The notes: generated by a model not told the origin, from the sequence alone. A stretch of 64,000 nt of DNA from Allium sativum (GCA_030737875.1 CM060920.1:475818861-475882860), one strand, 5' to 3'; positions 1-12,110 are shown, counted from the first letter of the stretch. A program made the numbers and translations.

Positions 1-180
1 GCCCACACCGTCTCCACGTTTGAATCTCTTACAATCAGTCCAGTAAGCGTGCCCCTTCTCCGACCTAGTTTAGAGTACATGTTTGATACTTACTCTGGAT
101 TAGTGGATGAAACGGGTCCCACACAATATGATACAAGCTCTCACCTTTGTCTTGTATCCCCCACTAGGTTTTCCATTTGA

Positions 181-268
181 TTATGTATACCACTAGGTGT
201 CTTTTAATTACGTATCTTTATTATTTCCATCGGTTATGTATACCACTAGGTGTCTTTAATTACATAAC
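181..268. repeat. Pair of about 35-bp direct repeats, offset 53 bp
   Basis: The segment starting ttatgtataccactaggtgt at 181 recurs at 234 with few changes. It lies in the presumed R/U5 part of the first LTR. No function is evident. Confidence 0.7.
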
Positions 269-452
269 CTTATCGGGTTAAGTTTGTGGGCATATATGTA
301 AATGTTACCCACCCCCTTCATATTTGCTTAACTTACCCACTGTCCAACCAATTTTACTTAACCCTAACTTTAGTTCATAATCAAACAATCCATATGGATT
401 AGATTAGGTTAAGTAGTTCAATTCATTACCATGTCCATTTATGGTTTATAAT

Positions 453-678
453 GGGCTAGGCCTCCCACATTAGGCCTACAACTTGTGGATGCTGGATATG
501 TCGGTCGGGTTCAGGCAGACTTCTTCCACAAGTTGGGCCTAACCTCATGTCATAGCCCGTCTCGTATTTGTGCACTTAGACCTCTTACATTAGGTTCAAC
601 ATTAGTGGTTGTTGGATATGCCGGTCGGGTCCGGGTAGATTTTCACCACTAATGCAACCTAACCTTGTGTTATAAGTG
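453..678 (-). other. Two tandem stem-loops with covarying arms, period 120 bp
   Basis: Unit 1 (453-558) and unit 2 (573-678) align without gaps at an offset of 120. Each has an outer 6-bp helix (453-458/553-558 and 573-578/673-678) and an inner 18-bp helix with a 2-nt bulge (470-489/525-542 and 590-609/645-662), closing a 35-nt loop. The arms differ between units but each pairs within itself: I count ten base pairs changed on both sides, for example G-C to C-G at 453:558 and T-A to A-T at 484:530. One further pair (479:535) is C-G in unit 1 and A.C in unit 2, which on the minus strand is a U.G wobble. That fits a structure in RNA transcribed in the LTR's own orientation. The loop is better conserved than the arms. 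The role is unknown. Confidence 0.8.
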
Positions 679-1171
679 AAATTACAATTTCTAATTGAAA
701 TTATTAGACATTTCATTCTTATCCAATTCTTACCTATGTCTTTATAGGTGATTATGCCCATTTTTCCCCATTTTGAATTATATGTCCAATTCATATAAAA
801 AATATTTAAATTATGCCAATTCTAACATTTTTCCCCTATTTCCTTACTAACGCATTCGCATATATTTGGCGGCATCTAGGCTAGAAAGTATCCTAGCCAT
901 GAACAATAAAAGGGAAAGGTGATGGGAAAAATGATAATAGTGATTGTTCTGGCATAAACATAAATATAAACTAGCATGTTGATAAGGTGGACATATAAAT
1001 ATAAATCTGATGAACTTGTGGCAGTTAACTAATTCTAACATAACTTTGATGTAATAATAGGCAAAATAAGATCTAAATTAACAATTTAGATGTCCAACTA
1101 GTTTAGATCTAATATGATAGGCACAAGGCGATAAACTAGATCTGATTAGTAATTTAGATGTCCACATAATT

Positions 1172-1336
1172 CAGATCCAATAGTTAAAAATAGATCTAAG
1201 ACAAATAAGGTCAAGATCCACATCATAGAATGTCATAGAAGTTACAATAGATCCGACAAGATAGAGATTTAGATCCAATAGTTAAAAACAGATCAAACAC
1301 AAATAAGGTCAAGATCCACATCATAGAATGTCATAT
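1172..1336. repeat. Direct repeat of about 65 bp, offset about 98 bp
   Basis: A block beginning agatccaatagttaaaaa and running through aaggtcaagatccacatcat occurs at about 1172 and again at about 1270. Both copies are in the transcribed part of the first LTR. Neighbouring sequence (1070-1170) also carries repeated gatcta/aatttagatgtcca words. Confidence 0.75.
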
Positions 1337-1607
1337 GTTCACAATTTACAATGGATCCAGTATAATATAGGCACATGAACAAATCCAAACTATAGTCATA
1401 TCACGTTTACTTTTAAATATTTAAATCTAAAAGCAACTAGGAACTCATAGAGTTTGTATTAGGAAATAGAAAAAAAAAGGATCTTGAATCTCTAACTGAT
1501 TTGCTTAAGTTGATAGTTGCATAAGATAACAGATCTAGTTCAGTTCAGACACCGACAGAGTTTGCCCCCATGGATTCTCAGTGAAGAAAACAAGAGACAT
1601 GACCATG

Positions 1608-1615
1608 TATTTATA
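1608..1615 (-). promoter_or_regulatory. TATA box of the first LTR
   Basis: The minus strand reads TATAAATA from 1615 to 1608, a canonical plant TATA box. It lies about 460 bp inside the LTR head, with an ACGT-core word (ccacgtca) at 1642-1649 and a tandem array further upstream. Transcription would start near 1575-1580 and run towards position 1. Confidence 0.65.
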
Positions 1616-1659
1616 GCTGCCAACCCCTCTGAAACCGACTGCCACGTCAGCCCTAGGGG

Positions 1660-1793
1660 TGTCAGCACCCTTGTAGGGGGTTGACCCCGGTGTCGACACC
1701 CCCTAGAGGGGTTGACCCCGGTGTCGACACCCCACTAGGGGGGTTGACCCCGGTGTCGACACCCCACTAAAGGGGTCGACCCCCATAGAGCGG
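1660..1793. repeat. 31-32-bp tandem array of W-box plus 12-bp palindrome
   Basis: Three good copies and degenerate flanking ones carry gttgacccc followed by the perfect palindrome ggtgtcgacacc. TTGACC words sit at 1681, 1712 and 1744. TTGAC(C/T) is the W-box bound by WRKY factors (established). The array lies 50-180 bp upstream of the LTR TATA box, the usual place for retrotransposon U3 enhancers (inference). Confidence 0.75.
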
Positions 1794-2076
1794 GAAAACT
1801 TCCGCCACTTTCTTTTTCAATTTTGAACGGTTTTGGAAAAGGTTCTGACTCATATCTGACTCATATGTATATATATTTTTCTTCTATGCGTATACAAACT
1901 TTAAACTCTCTTATCTCCTTCATACGGTGTCCGTTTTACGCAAACCAAATGTCTATCTTCCCCAGAGTTTCGAGACAGACGCAATGATGCAGTTTGTTTC
2001 CTTTAATTCGGAATATTAAATTAATTATTATTTAATTTATCCTCTTTTAGTGTTGTTAAAAATACGGGGTGTTACA

Positions 2077-2110
2077 TTGCCCCCTACTCAAAGGATTTCA
2101 TCCCCGAAAT
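2077..2110 (-). other. Polypurine tract and 3' internal tail of the first LTR element
   Basis: The minus strand reads a chromovirus-like gatttcggggatgaaat stretch, then gagtagggggcaa immediately before TGTAACACC. This purine-rich run is the expected plus-strand primer of a minus-strand element. Confidence 0.65.
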
Positions 2111-3400
2111 CTCTAAATTGAGAAGAATGCATATCCTACCATCCATCATCCATCGACTCATCCATCAATCACTGGTATCCATTGTCCTTAAAGATTTCTA
2201 ATGCTTATATGAATATATGCAAAGGTGTGTGTATATGTCCCAATACTAATGCAAAGATCAGGCAGTCTACTGATTCAGTTGACCTCCCTAATGCAATGTA
2301 TGTTAGTGCCATGATTCCAATATATATGCAAATAATCCTATTATAATATGTAATTTCTATACGTGTGCACACTCATTCATCCAAAATGCAACAACCATAT
2401 GCTAATACATCCATTTCCATCCATAAAAGAAAAGAAAATGTACACACATCCATATGTCCCAATACTAATGGGAAAAGAAAAGAATACGTTTGTTGTATCT
2501 TGAGAGAATTTTGAAATAAAATTCTTAAGGAAATTGTTACGACATGCCTCCGACATCATCCAGTTAGATTTATATTTTGTATATTTATATACATTATTTC
2601 ATAATCTTTCCATTCTTTACGTTGTGATATTTCTTAAAATAGTATAACGTAGTTGTTGTAAATTGATTACATAATACTTATTACTATCATTAGCTGATAT
2701 CGAATTCCAGAGTAGTGGAAATTTGAGTTATAAACTTGTGATACAAATTTATATTGATTATTCTATGTTTTAGTAAACTAGTGGTATAACAATATATACG
2801 ACGACATATTACATACATACATTCATAAAATGTTGTGAACAACTGAGCACGAAAAGAAAAATGTATTTGACATGTGAACAATTTAAAAATGAATTACAAA
2901 GTAGCATGTCAAAGATTTATTTTACAAGCATATTTAAAAAAAGGTTCGAACAAAATTATATTTACACTACTAAAATAAAAAACTAGAGGCATTTCTAATT
3001 TGTCTTTAATATTGTTATTAGGGACCAAAACTAATATTATATTACTTCTATAGTTATGAGAGGCAAATTAAAAAAATTCTACACAATCATGCCGCTAATA
3101 ACAAATTGAAGCACATATGTTACTTGATTTGTTTTTGTTGAATTCTGCCCACATAAGCATTGCACAGGATTATTGGAGGGGTTAAAAATAAATGCTACTA
3201 AAAGTTTCTAATAAAGACAATGAAAAATGTCTCTAAAATTATAAACAATTATAAAGAACCAAAATGCACGCATAGAAATATACAAGTACAGGCATGCTTA
3301 TAATAAATCAAATATTATCTAAAAGACAACCACAGAATATAAGAATCATAACATATAATAAATGCGGGCAGTATCATATTGCATGCAAGTTACATTTCAA
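2111..3400. other. Non-coding, AT-rich stretch without recognised gene
   Basis: I see no supported coding sequence. It should hold the internal domain of the first LTR element, but no pol motifs are readable on the minus strand, so that domain is deleted or replaced here. Confidence 0.5.
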
Positions 3401-3479
3401 CATGAATGAATATAAACAAAGTCACACACATTTGGTATAAAAAGAGACATGATTTAAACATATATGCAAAATGTATATA

Positions 3480-3776
3480 TAAATGTGCAACTTTGCCTGC
3501 TATCTTTCCTAAAGAAAGACTTGATTTCATTGAAGCTAGAGTGCAAGAACACTTTAATAGAACGAGGTGGAATTGGAAGCAAGCTTGAATCTGCTTCTTC
3601 CCATTTCAAATTCAGCCACAAAAGCAGCAGAGGCCACACTATTAAGGTTTAGGTAAACTGCAAAACTCTCCTTGATTGATCACCAATGAAATTTTCAAGG
3701 CAAAGGAGGGAATTCGTGGGTTGATCAAAGGTTCTGAGGCTTACCTCGCTGTCAATCCCACTGCTTATCTTTGATG
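3480..3776 (+). pseudogene. PR-10 / Bet v 1-family exon 2 pseudogene
   Basis: The piece encodes, in broken frames, the C-terminal half of a Bet v 1/PR-10 protein: a KERLDFI stretch, a KNTLIE strand, KLESASSHFKF, and the last helix ending near NPTAYL before the stop. PR-10 proteins are cytosolic ligand-binding proteins of about 155-160 residues with a hydrophobic cavity, often induced by stress or pathogens (established). The reading frame is disrupted near 3645 by an in-frame TAG and near 3690. No exon 1 is recognisable upstream. It is close to the better preserved copy at 22.1-22.7 kb, and both probably come from one duplication. Confidence 0.75.
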
Positions 3777-3924
3777 TACTTTCATTTCTACTCCAAATCA
3801 AGCTACCTACTGATTAACTAATCAACTATGTTGTATGTACTGCATCTTCTTTGGAGAATGAATGTATGTGCAAGCATCTAACTTGTGTGTGAGTGTGTAT
3901 GTAATGAATGTATGTGCAAGCATC

Positions 3925-3990
3925 TAACTTGTGTGTGAGTGTGTGTGTGTGTGTGTGTCTATATATATATACACACACACACAAACACAC
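3925..3990. repeat. (GT)n(TA)n(CA)n microsatellite
   Basis: A compound dinucleotide tract lies directly after two copies of the gaatgtatgtgcaagcatct block (3859 and 3905). A shorter (AT)n run follows at about 4073-4091. Confidence 0.85.
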
Positions 3991-4769
3991 CCCATATTCT
4001 CTTATAATAAATAGCTTTTCTATTCTTCATAATCATTTCCAAATTCAACTTTTGTAACTACTCTTATGATGCATATATATATATATATATATTTGAATTT
4101 TATAATATACAAATAGACATGCCAGAATGTTCAAAAATGTTAAAACAAATGGCCATTTCAAATTTTGAAACCCGTAACAATTAGGAGAAAATTCATATAA
4201 TATGATGAATAAACATACAAAAATAACGTTATCCCTTTCTTTCCTTTTTTATTTTGTTTAACTTCAGTTCATCTTAACTCTACATGAATCATGAAATATT
4301 TTATTTTTGAATCATGAAATTAAGTTATTTCGGTGCTAGAAGTTCAGAAGCAATAAAAGACTTCAAATAGTTGATCTTACAATTTTCATTAATCAAGTAA
4401 TGCGAGTACCAAAAAAAATTGTTTGCATACACAAAACTATAAGTAAAGCGTCTAATTCTTATCAGTTTTTTGGATATATACAAAGACCGTTGGTCGCACT
4501 TGGACAAAATATATCTAAGTACATAGGTTTTTAGACCAAAAACATACAACTTGGGTTGATTTTTGAACCGATTCTACGACATTTCAAGCTTTAATAACAA
4601 AAATCATGTAACTTATTGGAATAGTGGGAAAAAATATTTATTTTTATCAACTTCAAATTGTGACCAACATTTGTATTGATATTTTTTTAAAGATATACGC
4701 AAAAATACACGTCATTTTAAAGACAAGGCTAGTAATGTAATTTTTGTTAGATTTTATGGTAGCACCATA

Positions 4770-5261
4770 TGGTAGATTATAGAGGTCAAGAACAGCTTGA
4801 AATCGGTAAAGGCATCATGCAATTTGGAACAATAGAGCTCAAATTATCATGATTCGAAGTTGGAAGGTGCAAAAAGAAAGGAGTTGTAGTGGCTCTAACT
4901 CAATCCAGACGTTTGGATTTTCTTTGAGATATATCCTGAACTAAAATCCAGACTTCTGGTTCTAGATCCAAATGTATGGATTTCTAAGGCTCTGAAAACG
5001 AGCCTAGGTTCAAAGTTCTGGAATATGGAACTAGACGTCTAAATTGAGTTTCAGACTAGTTTCAAATTGTTTTCTTGAGAATATTTTCTGGTGGTCTTGA
5101 GAGGCAAAACTGTAATTTGACTGGATTAGATTCTTACCTATATAAGGTTTTTTCATAATTGAGGGCTGCAGAGCTAGCTTGATCAATGGTCCTACTTAGA
5201 AAATCAGGGTTTATAACCTAGTTTTAATTCTTTAATTCTATTCTTCACAAACTCAATTGTA
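4770..5261. other. Unassigned sequence left of the LINE
   Basis: The only structure I see is a loosely repeated set of tccagacttctgg/tccaaatgtatgga words near 4900-5000. No gene is supported. Confidence 0.4.
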
Positions 5262-8200
5262 TTTTTTTAGAAAGATGGTTGTGCGGTGGGTGATTGCATA
5301 ACCATTAGATAACATTAACTAAGCATAAATAGTCCGATTACCAATCCTAACTGGTAGCCAAAATGTACAATGTAGAGGTCGAAAGTTGAACTAAAGATTA
5401 GATTACACGCAGTAATACTTAAAACTAAAAATACTAACAGCCAATAGGGCGACACAACAAATTTGTCCAACAAAAAGCTAGTAGGAATAACGTGAAGAGA
5501 CGGTGTAGTCAACACAAGTACCAGGGACCAAAGAAGCCAAACACCAATGCTAGATTGCAAGAAAGAGAGCTACCATAGACGTGGAAAATTAAAGCGCCTT
5601 GGGGACATATGCCAGGAGCATCCCAGCTGAACACCGATTCATCGGATTCTTTTTGTTCTTCAATGTAGAATCAGAAAGGGGCTGGGTGCTGAGAACCTGG
5701 CCAAGAAGAGAATAAAAAGGTGATGTGGTTGCACGATGAAGTAACAATGCAAGAAGTTTGGTGAAAGTAGCGTGCATTTCGTTCGCGCCAGATGACCCAA
5801 CTGAAAGAAGCTACAAAGGTGTCTATGATGAGATTATGGGGTGATTACTGCCATTGGTCGAAGAAAGAGGTGTAGCTGGGTACATTACCAAGAAGGTGTC
5901 CAGACATGGAAGCTTAGCATGGTAATAAAAGGCGCATTCGAAGTACGGATGAAGGGAGGCTTCCATGTAGGAGATGCATAACATGCATGGTGGATCGACT
6001 AAGATGTTTTTATGGATAAGTCTGTCCTTAGTATTAGCCCTGTTGTGAATAAGGCACCATAATAACAGTTTAACGTGAGGAGGAAGGTTATTTTCTAGAG
6101 AAAAAATTCTAGAGTCTGGTAAAGGAGAAGGCTCTACCTGAAAAATTCTGAAAAAGGTACTAGGATGAGACACTAAAGCGAGAGTTGGGGCTGAAGGGCC
6201 AAGTGAGCTGATCATCATGGGGTTGAAGAGTGATGTTGTTAAGGAGATTGGAGAGCTGGGAGAACTGAGAGGGGGTACCAGCGAAGAGAGTGGAAGGTGC
6301 GGGAGGAATCTAGATGTAAGGAGTCAAAGAAAGTTAAATACCGATTAAGCATAGCAGAGAAAAGGCCCGGATAAAGGTGGCAAAGGGGGCCAAATATCAT
6401 TCCAAAAGGAGCTAGCACGTTCATCCTCGATAATAAATTTGAAGAGGTCGCGGATACAAGGAATGATCTTAGTTACGTAACGCCAAAATAGGGAAGGATG
6501 ACGATAAGGAGGGCGTTGCATAATCAAATTAGGGTTGGAGTCATAGTAAATAGTGAGCATCCTGGTTTTCTAGATGCAGGAGCCTAGGCTGAAGAAATGC
6601 CAGAGCCACTTGGAGTGGAGTGCCAAGTTCAAATTCCTAAAATTCAGGACACCCAGGCCTTCCTGCGATTTGTCTTTGTAGACAGTTTGCTAGCTCATCA
6701 GAGATTTTACTAGGCCACCATGCCAAAGAAAAGTTCTACTGATGGAGTCAATGCGGGAGATGACTCAGGATGGCATATAGTGAAATGAAATCATGTAGGA
6801 AGGGATGAAAGAGATTACTGAGTTGATAGGATGAGTCGATCAACGTTTGAGAGTGAAGGCGTGTTCCAATTGGATAGCGTGTGTGTGATTTTGGAAATAA
6901 GGGTGGGTCCAATTAGATCGGATGAGTCTTGTTAGAAGGAGGGGGATGCCGAGCTAATGGATATGGAAAGTGTCGATTTGGCAGTAAAGGGAGTTAGAGA
7001 TGGCCAATCCAAGGTGACCTTCGCCTCCGAGCATAACAATTGAACTCTTTTTGAAGGTTTAAAACATTTACTATGGTTAATTGATCTAATTTGTTAAATC
7101 AGTGGAAATTATAAACCTTTTTGTAGAAATTTAAATATGTTTCGAAGACATAGAGTAGAACCTTTAGGCATTGAATGTGGGAAGAGGATAGAATGTAGAA
7201 AAGGATGGTATCATCAGTGCATTGGATATTGGAGATAGTTAGTGGGGAGGAAGGGTGGCAGAGGCCAGGGATGAGATTTTGAGAAATGGCAAGCTTGTCT
7301 ACATGGTTGAAGACGTCACTTGCAAGGAGAAAAAGAATTGGTGATAATAGATCCAAGAGCACCGTCAGGGGAGGGGTTGGGAGCCCCTATGGGTCATCAG
7401 ATCGAGAATGGGTTCCAACTAACGGAATCGAAGGCTTTAGAGAAATCAAGTTTAATGAAAACAACAGGGACTAAAGAGTGGTGGCAGTATGAAATCATTA
7501 ATTGAGTCGCTGCAATGCAATCTAGGATGTTATGACCAAGAATGAAGGTAGATTGTTCCTCGCCAATGAGCTGAGCAATATGTGTTTGAAGGCTATTAGC
7601 AAGGACATTGGCGATGAGTTTCAATGATCAATTGAGTAGGCTGATGGGATGGAAGTTAGAGATGGTATTAACATCCGGGTGATTCGGAAGAAGAATGATC
7701 TTGGTGTAGTTGATTCTGGGAATGTTCGAGAGGTTAGAGTGGAACTTGTGAAACATGGCAAGGACGTTAGATTTGATGGTGCTCCAAAAGTGTTTGTAGA
7801 ACAGCGGCCTGAAGCTGTTTAGCCTAGGTGATTTGTCATCTCCTATATACTTGTAGGCCACGAGAAATGTCTTCTTTGATGAAAGGGTGGTCAACGGGGA
7901 CAAGGCTCGAATCAAAGGTAGAGTAGGGACCAATCAGTATGAATTAGGAGTAAGGGGTCGATTGTTTGCCTAAAAGGTTTCTGAAGTTTCAATTGAATAG
8001 GTCTGAGATGGACTTCAAATCACAATGAAACTGGTCATCAAGAACAATTTCAAAAATAAGAATGGCACGACTTCTACCATTAGCAAGTCTGTGAAAGTAC
8101 GTTGTGTTTTGTCTCCATCGGAAAGCCAACGTGATCTAAAATGTTGCTTCCATCCAATTTCTTCCCATTTGAGAAGACATGAGAGCTCATTCTCTTAGTC

Positions 8201-8890
8201 ATGAAGGTGAGTAAAATCCAGGTTATCAAGAGAAGCGAGTTCTTCTTTGATGTTGAGTTCAAGAATGACATCCTTGATGGTAGAGGATTGGCTTCTCGTG
8301 GAGCCTCAAATGGATTCAGTCCAGGGTTTAATGAGCTTACGAAGGGAGCAGAGTTTGTTGATGATAGTGGCAAAAGGAAAAACTTGAGGTGACCGGGGCA
8401 GACCAAGCGGATGGGATGAAATCATCAAAATCAGGATCTTGCAACCAAAGGTTCTCAAATCTAAAGGAGGATTTAGAAGGTAAGTTAGAGCCGGAGTCGA
8501 GGAGAATGGGACAATGGTCAGAATGCAGTGTGGGGAGGCTAATGACAAAAGAGAAGGGATATGATCATCCCAAGCTGCATTGAAGAGGATTATATCAAGT
8601 CTGACGAGAGTGGGTTGGTGCGGTGATTGGACCTGATAAATTGGTGGTTGCAGATGGGAGAATGTAAGAGAGGCACAAGAATTAATGAAGTCGTCAAAAG
8701 CAACAGACTCTGGGCAAGAGGTCCTAGAGTTTCTCTCAAACGGGGAACGTGTGATGTTGAAGTCACCCCCAATAATCCAAGTGCCAAATGCAGCTAAATC
8801 CCCGCAAAATCTCCGTTATAGCTCGTAGCGATCTTCAGCTTCTATGCTATTTCGATTTAGTGTTGATGAATAGTAGATCTGCTTTTAGCC
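5262..8890 (-). mobile_element. 5'-truncated plant LINE (L1-type)
   Basis: On the minus strand an endonuclease fragment (about 8885-8300), reverse transcriptase (about 7940-7000) and a zf-RVT-like C-terminal domain (about 6200-5900) occur in the order of plant L1-type LINEs. The 3' end is placed where the minus strand runs into seven A's at about 5268-5262. The 5' end cuts into the middle of the endonuclease, the usual result of incomplete target-primed reverse transcription. Target-site duplications were not identified. Confidence 0.8.
5823..8885 (-). pseudogene. LINE ORF2 remnant: endonuclease, reverse transcriptase, zf-RVT
   Basis: Recognisable pieces are the endonuclease GGDFN motif (about 8780-8750, in a WIIGGDFNI context), the RT box LDFSKAFDSVSW (about 7450), a PLSP-like LLSPILFLLASDVF (about 7350) and the catalytic box, where YADD reads CTDD (about 7215). 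A C-terminal zinc-binding domain has HNRANTKDRL followed by paired cysteines (about 6050-5960). Many stops and frameshifts separate these parts, for example a TAA in the endonuclease near 8816. The protein would nick target DNA and copy LINE RNA into it; this copy cannot encode it. Neighbours are the copia remnant at 8.9 kb and unassigned DNA on the left. Confidence 0.8.
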
Positions 8891-8899
8891 CCGCACTAC

Positions 8900-11800
8900 T
8901 CTTTAACTTACTATGAAGGAGTATGTAATATTCGAAATTAGTAGTGAGACAACTGGTAAAGGCATATGAGACAAGTTGGAGAATTTATATATGAAAAAGT
9001 CACTTAAAATCATTTAATCTTGTAGCAAACATTTTTCACCTTCAAAATGAAGGTGGTTAATTCGATTAAGACACATTTGAATGCCTTTGATGGTTTGCTA
9101 ATGAAAATGGAGGCAGTAGATTTGTAGACTGATGAAGAATAAAAGGTGATGATTTTGTTGTGCTCATTACCAGATAGTTTTACGCTATTCTCCAATATTA
9201 TGATCTATAGTTGGGATATTTCATCTCCAGATGATGTCTAAGTGGGTCTTCTTAGTGAGGAATTGAGAGATCAAATGAAGGAGTTGAGTGCATGTAACAG
9301 TGGAGCAAGTACTGTTCACGAGTTATTTGTAGAGAAGATAAAGAATGTGAAGATGACGAAGGTAAGAAGAAGGAAGTAGCATCTTCTTCCATAGCAGTGG
9401 AGTGTTGTGTTGGTGAGGTGGATGAGAATGTATTGATGGTGGTAGAATTGGGTGTTTCGAGTAACGAATGGGTACTCGATTTGGTTGCGTTTTATCTTAG
9501 AACGCCAAGTAAGAACTATTTTTCATCTTATGTAGACAAAGAGGAAAGTACAATGGTTATGAGAAATGGTGCTATGTGTAGGTCCATAGGCATTGGCTTC
9601 GTGCAAATATGGATGTTTAATTGAGTGGTTCACATGCTCACTAATGTATTGTATGTTCCATATCTTAGGAAGTCGATTATATCCTTGGGGCAATCTGATT
9701 TTATAGGATGCAAAATCACTATTGAGAAAAATTGCTTGAGGGTTTCGAAGGGGCGCTTATGGTTATGAATTGTGCATGATGTTTATTTTCTTTAAGGAGT
9801 GATTGTAGAAAGTGAAACTTGTATGTGAATTTAGTTCTTGTGGCTTAGATGCAATAAGTTTGTCGCATTTGAGATTAAATCATATCTCGTAGAGGAGTTT
9901 GAATATTCGTCAAAAGAGGGAGATGATCGATGGTAAGAGCTTAAACAAGAGGAAAATCAAGGGTAAGAGTTTGGACATTCTTCAGAAGAGGTTGTGGCAT
10001 TTTGACATTGGTTGCTTCTTTAGACGGAGCTCGTTATTATATTTCTTTCACTGATGACATTTTTTGGAAGATATGGGAGTATATAATGAAGGCCGAGTCA
10101 GAGGCATAAATATGGATAGCACACATGTTGAAAATGAGATGGACAAGTCTTTGAAAGTTTTAAGGACTGACAATGGAGGAGGGTATGTTTTTAGAGAATA
10201 TTTGGAGTATTACAGGCACCATGGTATTCGAAGACATTTTACTAAATTAGGAGATCCACAACCTAATGGAGTAGTGGAGAGATCGAGCAGAACTCTACTT
10301 GAGAAAGCTCGATGCTTGAGATTGATAGTGGGTTCGTCTAAAGAATCTTTGGCCAAAGCTTTGTCAACCGCAGTGCATATTGTAAATCGAATTCTGTTTT
10401 CGGCTTCTAGTAGCAAAATTCTAAAGGAAAAGTGAAGGAAAATGGTGTTGACTTGAGATATCTTCGTGTGTTTGGTTATCAAGTTTACGTGCATGGTAAG
10501 CTTGAGCCTAGGGTTTTCGAGTGGATTTTTCTTGGTTATATGGATAGCATAAAAAAAATATCGAATTCAGATTCCAGAGAGGAAGAAGATTGCGAATTCT
10601 AGTCGTTTCACTTTCGATGAGTCAGCTTTGTTTAAGTAGAATGAAATCTCACTAGATGTTCCAAATCTAGTTCATGGAGAATCAAAGGACAAGGAAGTTA
10701 TTTCCACGTTCCATCCAAGTAGTAGTTGAGTTATTGAAGAAGCTTGTGCGGTTAAAGCGATTGATGTAACATCACATAGCCTATATGGTTCCTAGTAATG
10801 TTAGTGATGTGTATGATACTAGAGAGAATTCAGTTCAAGGTGGAGCCGAAAATGGTTTGGATGATAGTATTTCTACTTGGAATTATGGACTATAATAAGA
10901 CCACTCGTAAGATATGGTGATTGGAATTATCTTAGCTTTTATGATAATTTGGACCATGCTCTTCATGTAGTCTAAGATAAGTCGATGAACCTTGATGCCA
11001 TCATGCATTTGAGTGATAGCTCGAAGTGGATTTGTACTACGGATGGAAATTGGTTCCACTTTCTAAAAGAAACCATGCTATAGGGTGAAAATGGAATTAC
11101 AAGGTGAAGGACGATGAAAGATACAAAGGTAGGCTAGTAGCAAAGGGATTTACACAAGAGAAAGGAAAGGAGTATGATGAGGCTTTTAAACCGGTTGTAC
11201 GTCATACTCGATCTAAATTTTACTAACTATAACTACTATTCATGATTTAGAGTTAGAGCAACTTGATGTGAAAACCGCCTTCTTGCATGATGACTTGGAT
11301 GAATACATTTACATGGAGCAACTGGAAGGGTTCGTGGTAGATGGTAAGTCAAAATTGGTTTGCAAGTTAAAGAAATCACAATATGGTTTGAAGCAATCAC
11401 TTATGCAATAGTAAAAGAGATTTGATGATTTTATGCTTAAAAAAGGTTTTGATAAAAGCATCAAGGATGCTCATGTTTATTCAAGGAATTGGAAAGTGAT
11501 TGTTGGGTGTATTTACTCATGTACGTGAATGACATGCTCATTGCTTCTAAAGAAAAAATGTAAATCAACAAGTTAAATATGCTTTTGAAATCGGAATTCA
11601 AAACGAAAGATCCTGGAGAGACAAAGAAAAATTTGGACAAGGAAACTAAGAAGAACCGAAAGCGTTTTGAGCTGAAATTGATTTAAAAGGAGCACATTAA
11701 AAAGGTGATTTATCAGTTTAGCATGAAGAATGCAAAGGCTTTAATATTCCTTTACCTTTGCATATGAAACTTTTGAGTAAGGGATCACTAATTTCGACAG

Positions 11801-12110
11801 AGACGAAGCTTATGTAGCAAAGATGCCATATGCAAGTGCGGTTGGAAGTTTAATGTATGTCATGATATGTACAAGGCCTAATATTGCAAATGTCATCGGG
11901 ATGCTTAGTCAATATATGGCTAATTCGGGAAAATCGCATCGGAAGCTTGAAGGCTATTTTGAGAAGTCTTAGAGGTATATCTTCTTATGTTCTTGGTTTT
12001 CACGACAATGAAAGGATGATTTGCAAATTGATTGGTTATTGTGAGTTGATAGTGAAGGGTCAAAGGGGTGCTACACTATTTGGTATGCTATTGAACTTTC
12101 CTTATATATA
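8900..12110 (+). pseudogene. Ty1/copia polyprotein remnant (gag-protease-integrase-RT), no LTRs seen
   Basis: Domains follow in copia order. Gag: KLENLYMKKSL near 8970, then LPDSFTLFSNI near 9165. Protease/pre-integrase: NEWVLDLVAFYLRTPS near 9460 (the usual DSGAS active site reads DLVAF), then TNVLYVPYLRKSI. Integrase core: LRTDNGGGYVFREYLEYYR near 10,175, then [40 protein letters not shown] near 11,130, LDVKTAFLHDDL near 11,260, and the catalytic box reading YVND instead of YVDD near 11,521. Dozens of stops and frameshifts, plus altered protease and RT active sites, show long inactivity. The sequence breaks off at a microsatellite followed by a LINE; no RNase H end or LTR is recognised. Confidence 0.8.

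Larger units (their letters stand above)
1..2076 (-). mobile_element. 3' LTR of a Tekay-like Ty3/gypsy element (left end outside window or unseen)
   Basis: Read on the minus strand, the element's internal end at 2077-2110 has the plant chromovirus tail (gatttcgggga-like stretch, then a purine tract) and is followed at 2076 by TGTAACACCCCG, a typical LTR head. The same arrangement occurs in the complete Tekay-type element at 49.6-59.5 kb. Inside the LTR are a TATA box (1615-1608), a tandem array just upstream of it, and about 1.1 kb or more of presumed transcribed R/U5 holding direct repeats and two stem-loops. The far TG...CA end is not visible, and no second LTR copy occurs in the window. 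Most of the internal domain right of 2110 is missing or unrecognisable. The assignment rests on terminal motifs, not on coding sequence. Confidence 0.7.
3400..4760 (+). repeat. Copy 1 of a duplicated PR-10 segment
   Basis: This segment aligns to 22,340-23,373 and then, after the CACTA insertion in the other copy, to about 29,686-29,795. Shared landmarks are the PR-10 exon 2, the downstream block with acatgaatcatgaaatattt, and the block beginning aacttcaa at 4649 and 29,697. Copy 2 has an extra insertion of about 120 bp (near 23,190-23,325). Copy 1 has about 280 bp (about 4,365-4,645) with no match in copy 2. Confidence 0.7.
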
